Positions 20,361 to 31,496 of a DNA stretch of 64,000 nucleotides are shown piece by piece (positions within the stretch are counted from its first letter, which is position 1; each line of letters starts with the position of its first letter). Source of the stretch: Mytilus edulis (taxonomy: Eukaryota; Mollusca; Bivalvia; Mytilida; Mytilidae); contig NC_092354.1 in NCBI RefSeq assembly GCF_963676685.1, positions 30,350,193 through 30,414,192 of the forward strand, given 5' to 3'. A program made the position numbers and the translations under genes. The notes under the pieces were generated by a model. That model saw only the letters and a program-made list of their open reading frames with translations, was not told where the DNA came from and ran no database searches.

Positions 20361-22400
20361 CTATGATAAGAATACTGTAAATTGTATGTATATCAAGATT
20401 TCAAAAAACCGGTTATTTGACTTCGTAAAACTACGGCATCGGATTGGTTGAAATATTATCGTTTTTCCAATGAAATTGAACCAGGACCAGCATACATAAT
20501 ATTTAAACGAAACTCGTGTACTGTCTATGCGACCTTAACCGAAACTTTTCATTTAATTTATCTCGAGGGTAGGATCGGCCTATGCGTTCGCTCTAGGTAT
20601 TCTATTATAGTGATGCCCAACTAGAATATATTAGAGTTTTAGAAGGTATACTAGTATAAATTTTGACCGGTTTATGCCACTAGTTTCTATTTTTTTTTTA
20701 AATATGTGTTCTGGAACAAGATGTCTCTGACGTTCATTACTCTTCAAGTCTCAGTTAAGAGTGATTGCTGGATTCTATCACCAATGGTAAATATAGAGGG
20801 TATAGATTACTCTGAGGGCCAACAAGATCCTACCCTTTGACCTTGACCGCAGTCATGCTATCCTAGGACTAAAAGAACAACTGAATGTTAGTCTGGACTG
20901 TTACCATATATACCAGGATCTGGCAATACCAGTTTAGTAGTCCAGAAATATACTCCACCTCTATAAGTATGTCTAGGTATTTGTATTGCTCAAATATGAA
21001 GTACCGTCCCACGCTAATTCTACATTATATATCTGTATGGGTAAGGGTAAAACTAAAACATTTCCAATAAACCTGGAGGTAAACAATAAATGAAGGGGGC
21101 CGAAAGACCGACGGACCAAATTTAAAAAGCCAGACCCAACAAGTGGGGTCGTTTCAACTACGAAACCACAAATATAACCGACTTTTCAACCAAAACTAGT
21201 TCAGGATTTCCAAACACGTAATTAGATTTATATACCAAATACACAAGCAAAAAGAATCAATTCAGGCAAGGAACAAGGCGTTTCTCTAATAAAATAATTC
21301 CGTAGGATACAACTTTCATTAAACAACACGCATATGAATCAGCTGCACATTTAATTCGTTACAGTTTTGCGATGTTTTGTCAATGGTCATTTTCTGCAGT
21401 TTATAAAAAGATTTCTAAGACGAAAAATAAAACTCACTTTGCCGTTTTGATGAGGGCTTGCATATGGATTTCGCTTTTTAACGCTTTAATCCTTTAATTT
21501 TCCGTCCTTAAGTCCAAGTCATAGATTTAAGTCACTCATGTGAATGTCAACGAAAAGTGACTCCGAACTTTCTAAATAAACTACGCCTCAACACGTAAAT
21601 ATTTAAAGTTTTCCGCTAAATCTCCAATGCAAATCGTGATCAAAAACCAGCCAGTTTTAGTCACTCAAAATATACATGAAAATCATAGGAGGGGGGACTT
21701 CTTATCTAAAAAATACTGTAAAAAACATTTTCTTCAATACACTAACTATAGTATATGAAAATCGCGCGTGATTTCTACCGAGACCACTTCCAAAAATATC
21801 GCGCACATGGTTGAAAATTCCCCTTGTTACCTTACATCTATACACCTGGGAGTCGGGGCTGAGAATGATTTCCAGCAGACAATATCTGCACGAGCTAATT
21901 TTTCCCCGCGAATTAAATCGAGCTCTCTGATTGGCTGAAAAGGGAAAATATTTTTAATGCTAATGCGAGGTGTGTTACGTCACTAAAATTTAATGAATGG
22001 GAAAAAAAATCAGAAAGTAATAAAATAATAATAAGCAATCTTTCTCGGAAAATAACGAAAAAAATAGTAATAATGAAATAAATAAATGAATCAAATTGAG
22101 TGACTCACAAACGTTACATTACCCCCTTTCCCACAGAACAGATATGTCTGCATATCTGGCAAAACCCATGTGCAAATTAACGCGTGCTGCTATGTAAAGC
22201 TTGTGGTCTCGGATGCAAGAAATCTGAATTTCCAATTAAGATTAAAACATCTCCCCTCCTGGAATGTACAAATAATCTTACAAGCTGAAAAATATTTACT
22301 CCACATTTTTACGAAAAAATATATCTCAGCCACCACCAACCACTCCACATTAATATATATATAATAAATGACAACACATGGCCTCCTATTGATTTTTATT
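20361..22400. other. 2 kb without a supported gene
   Basis: Mixed sequence with somewhat higher GC and more CpG than the surroundings between about 21740 and 21990. 'gtgactcactt'-like words recur (21530, 21660, 22100). The short ORFs at 20885 and 22170 have no coding character. Nothing further can be supported. Confidence 0.4.
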
Positions 22401-23080
22401 GTCTAAGAGAAAGCTTTACAGCCCTCTTTAAGGAATAGTAATAAGTCCTCATTTTGGTTTTATTCAAATGGACACCATCTGTTGTCAATACACATTTTGA
22501 TGTCAACCTCTTTGGTGCCTAGAAAACTTTTTTAAACTCTCTTTTTGTCAAATTTACAAGTTCCAGATTAATCTGTGCTCTTGTGCCTGCATATACAGAC
22601 ATTGAAACTATAGTTTTCAATCTATGAAACAATTAAACTATAACCACCTTTTTTACATTTTTAGAATTCAAATTTCTCAAGAATTCTTTAAAAGTTTCTT
22701 TATCTATGAATGAAGGAATGGCTAAAAGTCAATTTATTTCTTGAATAATGTAAATCGATCATTTTGTTTTGTTGGACTGAGAAGGCGTATTACTTTAAAT
22801 TTAAATGCATAATTTCATTTATTCTGTCAGTGTTGAAATCATTTTTTTTCCAGTTACAATTGCGCCAGAATATATAATTAAATAATAGTCACCCCCCCTT
22901 TCCACACACTAAAATTGAAAATCAATCTCTTCCCGGGAGTCATGTACAATGTAACATTTTTTTTTTTTCGTATTCTCCCTACTCTTATTTTCCAGTAAGC
23001 TTCTAGAATCCTTATACTTTTATTCCTGGAAAAAGCTTCACGGCAAAATCTATTACATTAATTTGGCCTTTTTAACTTTT
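22401..23080. other. No gene seen
   Basis: AT-rich sequence with homopolymer runs and no supported features. Confidence 0.4.
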
Positions 23081-23087
23081 TTGGATT

Positions 23088-23170
23088 CGAGCGTCACTGA
23101 TGAGTCTTTTGTCGACGAAACGCGCGTCTGGCGTATATACAAAATTTAGTCCTGGTATCTATGATGAGTC
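23088..23170 (+). repeat. Dispersed repeat ('gtcgacgaaacgcgcgtctg')
   Basis: 'gagcgtcactgatgagtctt', 'cgacgaaacgcgcgtctggc' and 'gtcctggtatctatgatgag' form a unit I recall from many mussel loci. A diverged inverted relative lies at 24040-24220 and a short inverted tail at 60855-60885 ('catagataccaggact'). Confidence 0.65.
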
Positions 23171-24035
23171 TATTTAAAGTAATAACTTGTATTTAAATAA
23201 TGTTAATTTGTTTTTGTCCTGAATATGCAAGAGATATTTGCCAATGGACATTTTTAAAAGGCTGGATGTACTAAAAATATCTTTAAACTATCAATTTGAT
23301 ATGGCAAAAAAATTTCCATTTCTATGAATTTACGGTATTTCAGGTAAAAAAAAAACTCGGCTAGATATTTTTATAATTTTAACTCTTTCATATTGTTATG
23401 TTGCTGTTATCGGGAGGGTTATGCTACTGATGAAGCAATTATAATAAATCTTTAAAATTATTTACATTTGTTAACACATTCCCGATTATATGTATCTAAT
23501 TAACACCCAAGATATAATTTGTATATAAAATGATACGATTTCTATAATTTAGGAGGGGGTCTTTCAGCAATTTCACCATAGTTAACGGGAAATCATGACA
23601 AATGCAAGGTATCAAATTACATTTAACGACATTCTGGTGTAAAAAGTAATTTTGAAGTGTGGTTTTAATGTTTTCACGCAATTTGATTTGAAATTTGAAA
23701 CATGTATGGATAAATGCAAATAAAAAATACTCTTACATTAACATACTCTTCAAGTTTTCTTTTTTGACGCTGGACCTAACCTCCTCGACTAGCCTCTTCA
23801 ACTCCGGATTGAAAATTGTCATCCCATCTTGTGTAAGCTTCCTTACTTGGTCCGCCATTCTTCTTTTCAGTTTTGCCAAATGCAACTTTATAACAAAACA
23901 GTTTTCATATCATGCTATTACTAATATCTGATACGTACACACCATCGGAACCATACATGTTACAATGCCACTTCATTACACATACAGTACAGCACTACAC
24001 ACATTTATAAATAAATAGCTAGATAGTTATCAAAG
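23171..24035. other. No gene seen, one SINE scrap
   Basis: 'gtcctgaatatgcaagagat' and 'tttgccaatggaca' (23216-23250) are a scrap of the SINE 3' end in plus orientation. The rest is AT-rich without supported exons. Confidence 0.45.
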
Positions 24036-24039
24036 GTAC

Positions 24040-24220
24040 CAGGATTATAATTTAATACGACAGACGCACGTTTCGTCTACATAAAAATCATCAGTGATGA
24101 TCAGATCAAAACAGTTATAAAGCCTAATAAGTACAAAGTCAAAGAGCATTGATGATTCAAAATTCGAAAAAGTTGTGCCAAGTACGGCTAAGGTATAATA
24201 TTCCTGGGATACAAAAATCC
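24040..24220 (-). repeat. Inverted copy of the 'gacgaaacg' dispersed repeat
   Basis: 'ggtaccaggattataattta', 'cgacagacgcacgtttcgtc' and 'aaatcatcagtgatgatcag' are the reverse complement of the repeat type at 23088, with an extra segment ('caaagagcattgatgattca') that belongs to the same family. It is diverged. Confidence 0.55.
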
Positions 24221-24775
24221 TTACTTTTACTTATAGGTTTTTTGTTGCCTGGTTAATGTTCTGTACAGGTCAATATTGAAAAAGTTTTGGTTGTTCTAAC
24301 GGTTTTGTTAATTTCTATTATTTGTTTTTGGCAATCTTGATCGTAAAATATTTCTTGGGTTTTATGGTTACTTTTATGTGATTTATTTCAGGCTTGTATA
24401 GAGAAAAAGGTTATTTCCAATATTATAACTTGCCTTTCTAGAATTCAGTATATTACTTCTTGTATACGTAGAGTTTTTTGTTGTTTTAATCTTCCTATAG
24501 TACTATCTTCTTATATTGCTGGAGTAGAAAGTTTCGGGGTAGTCGGTAGTCTGTACAAAAAAAATGAAGGATTATAGATCAGTAGTTTACGAACACTTAC
24601 ATTATAAAGCCACTAAATCATTATCTGTAACCGATTTTTTTCGAAGCTGTAGTTCAAATATTATTTTGCACAGAAGGCGTTTAAAACAAGAGATATGTCG
24701 TGTATAAGAATACTATTGTAAAAGTGAGAGAATATTAAGTTGAATACTCAAAAAAATCTCATTTCTCTGGATTGA
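24221..24775. other. No gene seen
   Basis: T-rich sequence, nothing supported. Confidence 0.4.
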
Positions 24776-25178
24776 ATCCCCAAGGGTGACTGGGGTATAG
24801 AAATATGGTCACTTGGTCTTCTCCCGACCGGCAGTAAAACGCTTGCTGAAGTGGGGCGTCCGTTTGGCTGTGCGGGATGTATCAAGTTCGCAGTCACGTC
24901 CGGTCAGAAGGGGGACGTTAAATCCGATGCCTCGTGTAAAGAGAGTGCCACGCTCTTTGCACGTTAAGAACCCTTGCAACAACTCTTTGAGGGGTCCGTA
25001 GGTGGCCTGTTGCAAGGCAAAATTTCTGTCCCTATCCAATATACCCTCCTTTTCCGGTGGCAGTCCAAATTTCTCCGACCATTATCCCAGATGGCCTCTT
25101 TTGTATCAACCTACATATTGTATTCATTGTGAACTTGCTCTCGTCCTGAATATGCATGAAATATTTGCCACTGGACGT
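24776..25178 (+). mobile_element. SINE copy, plus orientation, tail lost
   Basis: It starts 'atccccaagggtgactgggg' and continues through 'cccgaccggcagtaaaacgc', 'cgtttggctgtgcgggatg' and 'cacgctctttgcacgttaag' to 'gaaatatttgccactggacg'. This is the same ~400 bp sequence as 25843-26229 and 29499-29925, in opposite orientation. The CAAT tail is missing. ORFs on both strands are by-products. Confidence 0.75.
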
Positions 25179-25326
25179 TTTTTGGTCTATGCCGTTGACC
25201 TGGCTTACGAGCTAGACGATTCACATTGGGAATGACGAGTTTCCCATTTGACGAGGAAATCATTTTGTCTGTTAAGGTCGTGCGCGCTTTTACAACCTTC
25301 ATGTTTTTGTACACATTGACTGGCAT
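25111..25326 (-). other. Possible minus-strand coding fragment beside the SINE
   Basis: Outside the SINE, the minus-strand frame 25326-25180 gives MPVNVYKNMKVVKARTTLTD and KMISSSNGKLVIPNVNRLAR. It looks coding but is short and unrecognised. The rest of this frame runs into the SINE. Confidence 0.25.
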
Positions 25327-25477
25327 ATTATAGACGGCGGGGGGTCAGACCCATAATCCGACAGAACGATAGTCCGACAGTCCTATAATCTGCGGAGCAG
25401 ATGAACAATCTGGCTGCCAAGGGCAATTTCGAGCCTTTGCAAAAGGACTTTTTGCATTAACATAACATTAACATAAC

Positions 25478-27062
25478 ATGTCGTCTCTTCCATTAAAGCC
25501 GTACAGAGGTTCTCGTTTCAATGTACTGTTTGAGAATGCGGGCACGGTGTATTTTATTAATGAACAAATGACCTTGTTTTTAGAATCATATGGAGCTTCT
25601 AATAAACTTTTACAGTCTATATTGCATGATTTCAAAATTCCAGAATATGTAGCCGGTGTAAAAGCACTAGGACTAATAAGCAAACTTATCACTTGTCATT
25701 TATGGCATTTACTTGAAGATAAATCAATAAACATACTAGATATGAATGAAAGGTATCAACAACTTGTAACACTTTTAAATACTGATGCATTAGCAAATAT
25801 TAATAGTTTCATGTGTGGAGATTTAAAAGTATTTGGTGATGTTTATGCATATTCAGGACGAGAACAAGTTCACAATAAATACAAAAGGTTGGTCTTGTCA
25901 CAAGAGAGGCCATCTAAGATAATGGTCAGTGAAATTTGGAATGCCACTTGAAAATAGGGGTATATTGGTTAGGGACAGAAATTTTGCCTTGCAACAGGCC
26001 ACCACCTTCGGACCCTCAAAGAGTTGTTGCAAGGGTTCTTAACGTGCAAAGAGCGTGGCACTCTCCTTACACGAGGCATCGGATTTAACGTCCCCATTCT
26101 GACCGGACGTGACTGCGAACTTAATACATCCCGCACAGCCAAACGGACACCCCACTTCGGCAAGCGTTTTACTGCCGGTCGGGAGAAGACCAAGTGACCA
26201 TATTTCTATTCCCCGGTCACCCTTTGGGATATTTGGTGATGTGACATATATTGACAAAGATAAAGTTAATTCGCCAATCACCATTTGATGATATCGTCCA
26301 GACATACTTGGAAGTGTTACTACCTTCTTTAGGGAAGTAAGTGCGAGACTTTTTAAGCAGCATTTACCTGGAGGAGAATTACACGGTTTAGATTCTAATG
26401 TAAAGGACAAATTCAAAGGGACACCGAAGACGAGTTGTTTTGCGGAGAGCATATTTGGTCAACTTGACTATTTTCTGAAATGTAAACCATCTTTTACCAC
26501 GCTTGCAGCTGAGGCTTATATTATGTTTGTAAACAATAAAACAATGGGCTGGTTAAAAGGCAAAAGTGATGGGGAAAGAAGTAAAATTATAAAAGAGGCA
26601 AGCAAAGATGTCAAAACCGTACGGACAAAATTTAAAAGTAGACAAGCTGAAATTATGACTTATAGAATGGAAGCTGTTAGGCTTGAAATATAAAAAAAAG
26701 AAACACTTAGGAGAGAGAAACTTATAAAACAACAGGCCTACACAAAAGATATCCTCACAAACGGGCTTTGGCAAAATGAAGTTGAAGTAGATAACATGTT
26801 ATTATCATCTACTAAAAATAAAGATAAAATTGTAGCTTTGAAAGCACAGATAAATTTTCGCAAAAATGTGTTATTGCAACAGGCTGAATGTAAAGAATCA
26901 TTCAACTTTTCCAAAAAGAAGCACCATTCAAATTCACGACGAAATTTATCCACAGATGAATTGACAATAATTTTTTTTTTAATAAAACAAGGAATTGTTA
27001 AGAACACAGAATCTGGAGAGACAGAGCATATGCTAGTTGGAAAACGTGTACTTCATAGATAA
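25478..27062 (+). pseudogene. Uncharacterised transposon-associated gene split by a SINE
   Basis: The frame from ATG 25478 reads MSSLPLKPYRGSRFNVLFEN, ASNKLLQSILHDFKIPEYVAG, HLWHLLEDKSINILDMNERY and up to CGDLKVFGDV, where a SINE (25843-26229) interrupts it. After the duplicated target it resumes (GDVTYIDKDKV). It changes frame near 26290-26335 (LPSLG / FREVSARLFKQHLPGGEL), continues with CFAESIFGQLDYFLKCK and ASKDVKTVRTKFKSRQAE, hits TAA at 26691-26693, and goes on in the same frame through TNGLWQNEVEVDN to a stop at 27060-27062. I recall the same order in uncharacterised multi-copy cnidarian and bivalve proteins, with no known activity. The last part is Lys/Glu-rich and probably helical. 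Confidence 0.6.
25843..26229 (-). mobile_element. SINE insertion with 13 bp target duplication
   Basis: The 387 bp insert has 'tatttggtgatgt' directly repeated on both sides (25830-25842 and 26230-26242). The insert is in minus orientation and lacks the CAAT tail region seen at 29499; it begins at 'ttatgcatattcaggacgag'. A 13 bp duplication fits LINE-dependent target-primed insertion. It sits inside a reading frame, so removing the insert and one duplication gives the pre-insertion frame. Confidence 0.8.
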
Positions 27063-27294
27063 ATAAAGGCAACAGTAGTATACCACTGTTCAAAACTCAT
27101 AAATCCATGGACAAACAATAAATGTAAAAGTAAACTTTACTTATATTTTGTTTGTTTTTACGTCTAATTGATGACTCCACACTGCTCTGTATTTTGTCTT
27201 TTGATGTTTCTGTCATCTCTGTAAAACTATTCTTGAAAATCGAATGCAGTTTGTCTGTGGTACGAAAAAATCATGATGAGCATTCATTAGATCA

Positions 27295-27633
27295 TTACTC
27301 CCATTGTTCCTTCCATTGGATTGTCAAAACTTTGATAGACTGAAGGTTCGCCTGGTTCTGTGAGTATTTTGAAGATGACTGAGATGTTGTACCCTTCGAT
27401 TTTGATTTTTTAAAGCCCTTAGTTTTACTCACTTCTACACATTTACTTAACTTCTCACACGGTGAATTGAATATTCTTTTTGTCCTACATATATTTTTCT
27501 TTTGACTGTAGAAGACCGCATTCTCCTTCATCATGATTTTAAATATGTTCCATTTTTCGACGAAGTTCAGACAATTCCGACAAATTGGTGCCTGGCAATT
27601 CACCAGCATTTTGATATAACATAAGTATGCCAT
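27295..27633 (-). pseudogene. Fragment of an uncharacterised repeat-associated gene
   Basis: The minus-strand frame has LVNCQAPICRNCLNFVEKW (CxxC-containing) followed by a Lys/Ser-rich segment (KTKGFKKSKSKGTTSQSSS). I recall 'PICRxCL' after a linker in the N-terminal zinc-binding part of uncharacterised multi-copy animal genes. Here it faces a plus-strand copy of a similar N-terminus at 27815. Nothing further can be assigned. Confidence 0.35.
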
Positions 27634-27814
27634 TTTGTGCTGTTGGGGAACTTATTTCCACACAAGAAGAATTTAGCCGGTCTAAAGTTGATTATCAAAT
27701 TTTGGAAACTCTGACAAACTCTGTGAAGAATCATTTACAAAAGTTTAACATTACTGGTGTAATAGAAAATGAGGGGAGATTGATAGCCATACGAGCGGGA
27801 ATTTTTAACAAACC

Positions 27815-27998
27815 ATGGAAACATTAACTGTCTGTTCTCATCATACAACCGTACTTGGTGTTGCATGGACGCCAACAGAAAGATCCAAATGTGACTATCC
27901 TGGACATCAGGGTAGAGGCAAACCAGAGAGGATATTGACTTTGAAGCAGGCAGAAGAAATTCAAGAATGGTTCGGGAGAGTGATACCAGTGGGAACAG
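27815..27998 (+). pseudogene. N-terminal exon of an uncharacterised repeat-associated gene
   Basis: ATG 27815 opens METLTVCSHHTTVLGVAW, CDYPGHQGRGKPERILT and EIQEWFGRVIPVGTG, then a donor (cag|gtaac) at 27998/27999. The Cys-His-His..Cys..His spacing resembles a small zinc-binding N-terminal module that I recall at the start of long uncharacterised multi-copy proteins. The open frame 27627-27827 just upstream is probably not part of it. No second exon is evident within 1.5 kb. Confidence 0.4.
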
Positions 27999-28019
27999 GT
28001 AACAGAACTTTAGTCTTAT

Positions 28020-29405
28020 TATGAAGCTTTAAATGGAGCTGTACTTTTACATACTGAGAATGAAAAAATAAAGAAGTTTGAAATTATTTACTGAATAAAT
28101 TTGTCCAATTATCAAGCGAACAAAGCTTATAGCGTCTCATGAAGCAAGATGTAAAGGACTTTCCACGCTAAACTTGATAAAATTCTTCCCTTTATAGACA
28201 ATGCCCATACTCGCCCATAGGCAAATATTTTTGTAGGTGTAGAATGGAATAGAATAGAATAGAATATTTTTCATTTACTATATTAATAGGGCCCCAGATT
28301 GTTGTAAAGGCCGATACCACCCGGCTTAAGTCTAATCCACCTTTTTTAGATAATTGCGTATTTCTTTTTCTTAAAAAAAAATACTGGATTCCTAAATTAC
28401 ATAATATTTTATTTTAACTTTATTCAAATTGTGCCTCAATTCTGACTTACTTTATGAATAAATAATTAAAAGCACATTATTTTTTTTGGCAAAAAGTAAC
28501 ATTTTAAATTTCAAAAAGGTTTAAAACAGAAAATAAATCTTTGTCAAAACTATTCGAACAATCTCTATTTTTACTATTTATTCGTAATTATACTGAATAT
28601 ATCCCCATACATTCATAGCTAATTAACCCGTTTAAACTCACCTGAGTATTTGTTAAAACATTACTCTATTACGCCATTCCGATGAAATTGATTTCAGATT
28701 CATTCCTATTTTTCCCTTTCAGTGTGTTTAAGGATTTCTCTAAATAGTTTAATCGTATCTTCAAATGTAGTTTTCTTAGAAAACTTGTGCAACTCATAAT
28801 GATGCAACCCAAATTTCAGAGTCTGCATATCTATCTAACCAGCAAAAATATCTACTGTCAAACACGCATCAGTTTTGCCAATGTTGCCTCTCGTTTGTGG
28901 TGTCTACCTAAAACTTTTTGTTTGTCTGGAATTTTTGAGATTATGAATCTCCGCTCCTTTAGAGACACATACTTACAAGATTGTGTATATACCGAAATCC
29001 TTCTTAAACTATTTTTTTTTCAAGGGATTTTACATGTTCATGGTCCAGCTCTCTAGTTTTTGTTTTAAATTGCTGTCCACATAGTATGCTTTTAGTCTTT
29101 AAGTTGTTTATCATATGCAAGCGAAGTTATTATATCAATAATTGTTTTGCTAAACAGTCGTCAATAAAAAGATGGTTTAGCTTCAAATGAATCTGATGAG
29201 CTAGCACAATGCAGGTCAAAATGACAAACTATAATTTGGATTTTCACAAATTTGACAATGCCTACTTATCATGCAATCATCTAAAAGTTCTTGTGTTAAT
29301 ATGGATTTAAAAATTATCATTATGCTTTAATCTAGAATTTTAGTTTATTGAATGAACCTTTGTCTGATCTTAAGAATATAATTTAAATTGTTAAAAAATA
29401 ATTTG
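28020..29405. other. No confident gene, one microsatellite
   Basis: A short (GAATA)n run lies at about 28240-28264. On the minus strand near 28990-28840 a frame with VSLKERRFIISKIPDKQKV could be a worn coding scrap but is not supported further. The rest is AT-rich. Confidence 0.35.
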
Positions 29406-29411
29406 AATTTG

Positions 29412-29478
29412 CTGCCGCCGCGATATAGCCGTGTAGTGGTAATGCGGCGTAAAGCAACCAACAATCAATTAATCAATG
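29412..29478 (+). mobile_element. tRNA-like SINE fragment with CAAT tail
   Basis: 'cgcgatatagccgtgtagtg' and 'gtaatgcggcgtaaagcaac' run into 'caacaatcaattaatcaatg'. The GTGGTAATGCGGCG-like start resembles a tRNA-derived box A region fused to the same CAAT tail as the longer SINE. It may be a second SINE type using the same 3' end. A pol III promoter is inferred, not shown. Confidence 0.4.
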
Positions 29479-29498
29479 ATACCCGAAGTCGCAAGTAT

Positions 29499-29925
29499 TG
29501 ATTGATTGATTGATTGTTGGTTGCTTAACGTCCAGTGGCAATTATTTCATGCATATTCAAGACGAGAACAAGTTCACAATAAATACAATAGGTAGGTTGA
29601 TACAAAAGAGGCCATCTGGGATGATGGTCGGAGAAATTTGAACTGCCACCGAAAAAGGAGGGTATATTGGATAGGGACATATATTTTGCCTTGCAACAGG
29701 CCACCTACGGACCCTCAAAGAGTTGTTGCAAGGGTTCTTAACGTGCAAAGAGCGTGACACTCTTTAAACGAGGCATCGGATTTAACGTCCCCTTCTGACC
29801 GGACGTGACTGCGAACTTGATACATCCCACACAGCCAAACGGACGCCCCACTTCGGCAAGCGTTTTACTGCCGGTCGGGAGAAGACCAAGTGACCATATT
29901 TCTATACCCCAGTCACCCTTGGGGA
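29499..29925 (-). mobile_element. Most complete SINE copy, 10 bp target duplication
   Basis: The 427 bp insert is flanked by 'tcgcaagtat' at 29489-29498 and 29926-29935. On the minus strand it begins 'atccccaagggtgactgggg' and ends in CAAT repeats after 'acgttaagcaaccaac'. Tail type and target duplication point to a non-LTR-dependent SINE. I could not locate convincing A and B boxes, so the head may be 5'-truncated. Confidence 0.75.
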
Positions 29926-29939
29926 TCGCAAGTATCAAA

Positions 29940-30425
29940 ATGGCTGCGTTTCAAAGTAAGTGTATTGAGTCTCACACACGAATACAATGTCCGGTGGACG
30001 ATTGCTGAGCTAAGTCTTTTGAAAACAGAACAAAATACCCGAGACACTGGGAGGAGAAACACACTATGAAGTGTGAGGAATATAAATGCTCAGTATACGT
30101 AGTCGGTTGGTTGTCTTGCTTCTTGTCGTAAAACACATGACATTAAAATCCATGTAGTTCGCAAACATTATATGACAGATATGAGATTGATACAGTCTGC
30201 CGTAGAGAAATGCCAAAAGACACAAAGGAACAAAAAAGGGTTCATTGACCCTGTTTTTTATATACAAAAAAACAGAGTGTTGGTACCTAATTCTGCCGGA
30301 TCACCAGAGAGATGTGATTCATCCAAACAGTTAGTACCTTCACCTTCAGTCAGGTCTACCAAGCAGTTATCGTCCGTTGGGATTTCCAACAAGCAGTCAG
30401 CTTCTTCGGATGTCAATCCCGCTTA
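29940..30425 (+). pseudogene. C2H2-like zinc-finger pseudogene
   Basis: In one frame near 29985 the sequence gives RIQCPVDDC, a TGA, then AKSFENRTKYPRHWEEKH and MKCEEYKCSVY, a C2H2-like spacing. After stops, another frame at 30130-30425 gives HDIKIHVVRKHYMTDMR and a Ser/Pro/Lys-rich tail. At least one nonsense codon and one frame change are needed. Such fingers occur in mussel repeat-associated genes, but the parent is not identified. Confidence 0.45.
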
Positions 30426-30547
30426 GCACCTAGCTCTAATTCCGTAGTTTCAGTCCGTTTGGTATCATTATTCACTCCGTCTATATCACTTATTTCATCT
30501 GTTCTAGTAGCTAAATGTAATCCTACTAATGAGGAAGATGGACCAGA

Positions 30548-30892
30548 GTGTACAGTGTCAGTTCCGAGGAAGTTTCCACTTCTAGAATTTCTCTGTCCGA
30601 ATATCAGAAAAGATCACATTTACTATTTTTACAGATACTTCTTCTACAGATACTACTTCCACAGCTACTACTTCTACAGATACTACTACTACAGCTACTA
30701 CTTCCACAGCTACTACTTCTACAGCTACGGTTAGGAATTATAATACCTCCTTTGGGTATTCTGCTATCGCTTTAACCGAAAATAACAGCCAGACGTCTTG
30801 CCTAAATTACCCTCCGACTCAAGTGCCGGCCATCCCAGAGAGTGAGACTGAGTTATCTTTATACCTAGCGGGATTCAAATCCTCCCCCTAAC
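30548..30892 (+). pseudogene. Thr/Ser-rich repeat region, coding remnant
   Basis: A frame running through 'actacttctacagatactac' repeats (30630-30730) encodes a Thr/Ser/Asp/Ala repeat. It continues with NYNTSFGYSAIALTENNSQT and VPAIPESETELSLYLAGF to TAA near 30890. A different frame upstream (30548-30640) gives VSSEEVSTSRISLSEYQKR. The microsatellite probably caused the frame change. It may be the end of the zinc-finger pseudogene upstream. Confidence 0.35.
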
Positions 30893-31175
30893 CTGGGATA
30901 GTGGTATAACAGTACAACATAAGAACGAACCATAAAAATCATTTGAAAAAGGCTTAATTCATAACACAAATTGATTTCAGAATTTAATTAGAAATCAAGG
31001 CAAATAGTTTTGGAAATGAATTTTTTATTGATTTTCGTTGATATTAATTAAGTGCTCAAGTTAAAACATAATTAAGGACTTGGTAAATTTCTTGCATGCT
31101 TTCATGTTGTAATGTACTTTGATCTATTGGATATTTTATCGTTGGACTAATGTCGTCCCGACATAAGGTCTTAAG

Positions 31176-31200
31176 AGAGGGGGAGTGTAATGGTGGTTGG
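31176..31200 (+). other. Possible polypurine tract and LTR start
   Basis: 'aagagagggggag' followed by 'tgtaatggtgg' has the layout of a polypurine tract directly before a TG-starting LTR. No matching second LTR or terminal CA was found, so this is only suggestive. Confidence 0.2.
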
Positions 31201-31496
31201 TTTTACCTTATAATTTATTCATATTAAACCCGCTTTGTAAAAATATAATAGCTTCTAAATTGCCGTACTGGCCGTGCCGGTCGGATGTCTCATGATGGCA
31301 AACTAGGGTTTTGCGTTAGTTTTGCACTTAAAAACTGACTGAGAAAGGAAAAACACTGAACATTCTTCAGGTGGATATTTTTATTAATAATACGTTTATA
31401 ATAGAATTAAAAACATCAAAAAGAAAAGCTCTGGATACTTTTTTGACTGTTTGTGGTCTAGATCCAATCAGCCAGCTACAGTGTAATTGTCTGTGC

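Noticed and set aside
25478-25951. Single 157-residue gene ending at 25951
   Set aside because: Its last ~36 residues are SINE sequence; the real frame resumes after the insertion.
24813-26193. Mirror ORFs with SQSRPVRRGTLNPMPRVKR
   Set aside because: They lie within SINE copies of opposite orientation and are not protein genes.
28240-28264. GAATA run as a regulatory or centromere-like repeat
   Set aside because: Only a few units of a simple microsatellite.
29412-29478. Functional tRNA gene
   Set aside because: Only a short tRNA-like start is present and it runs straight into a CAAT tail, as in a SINE.
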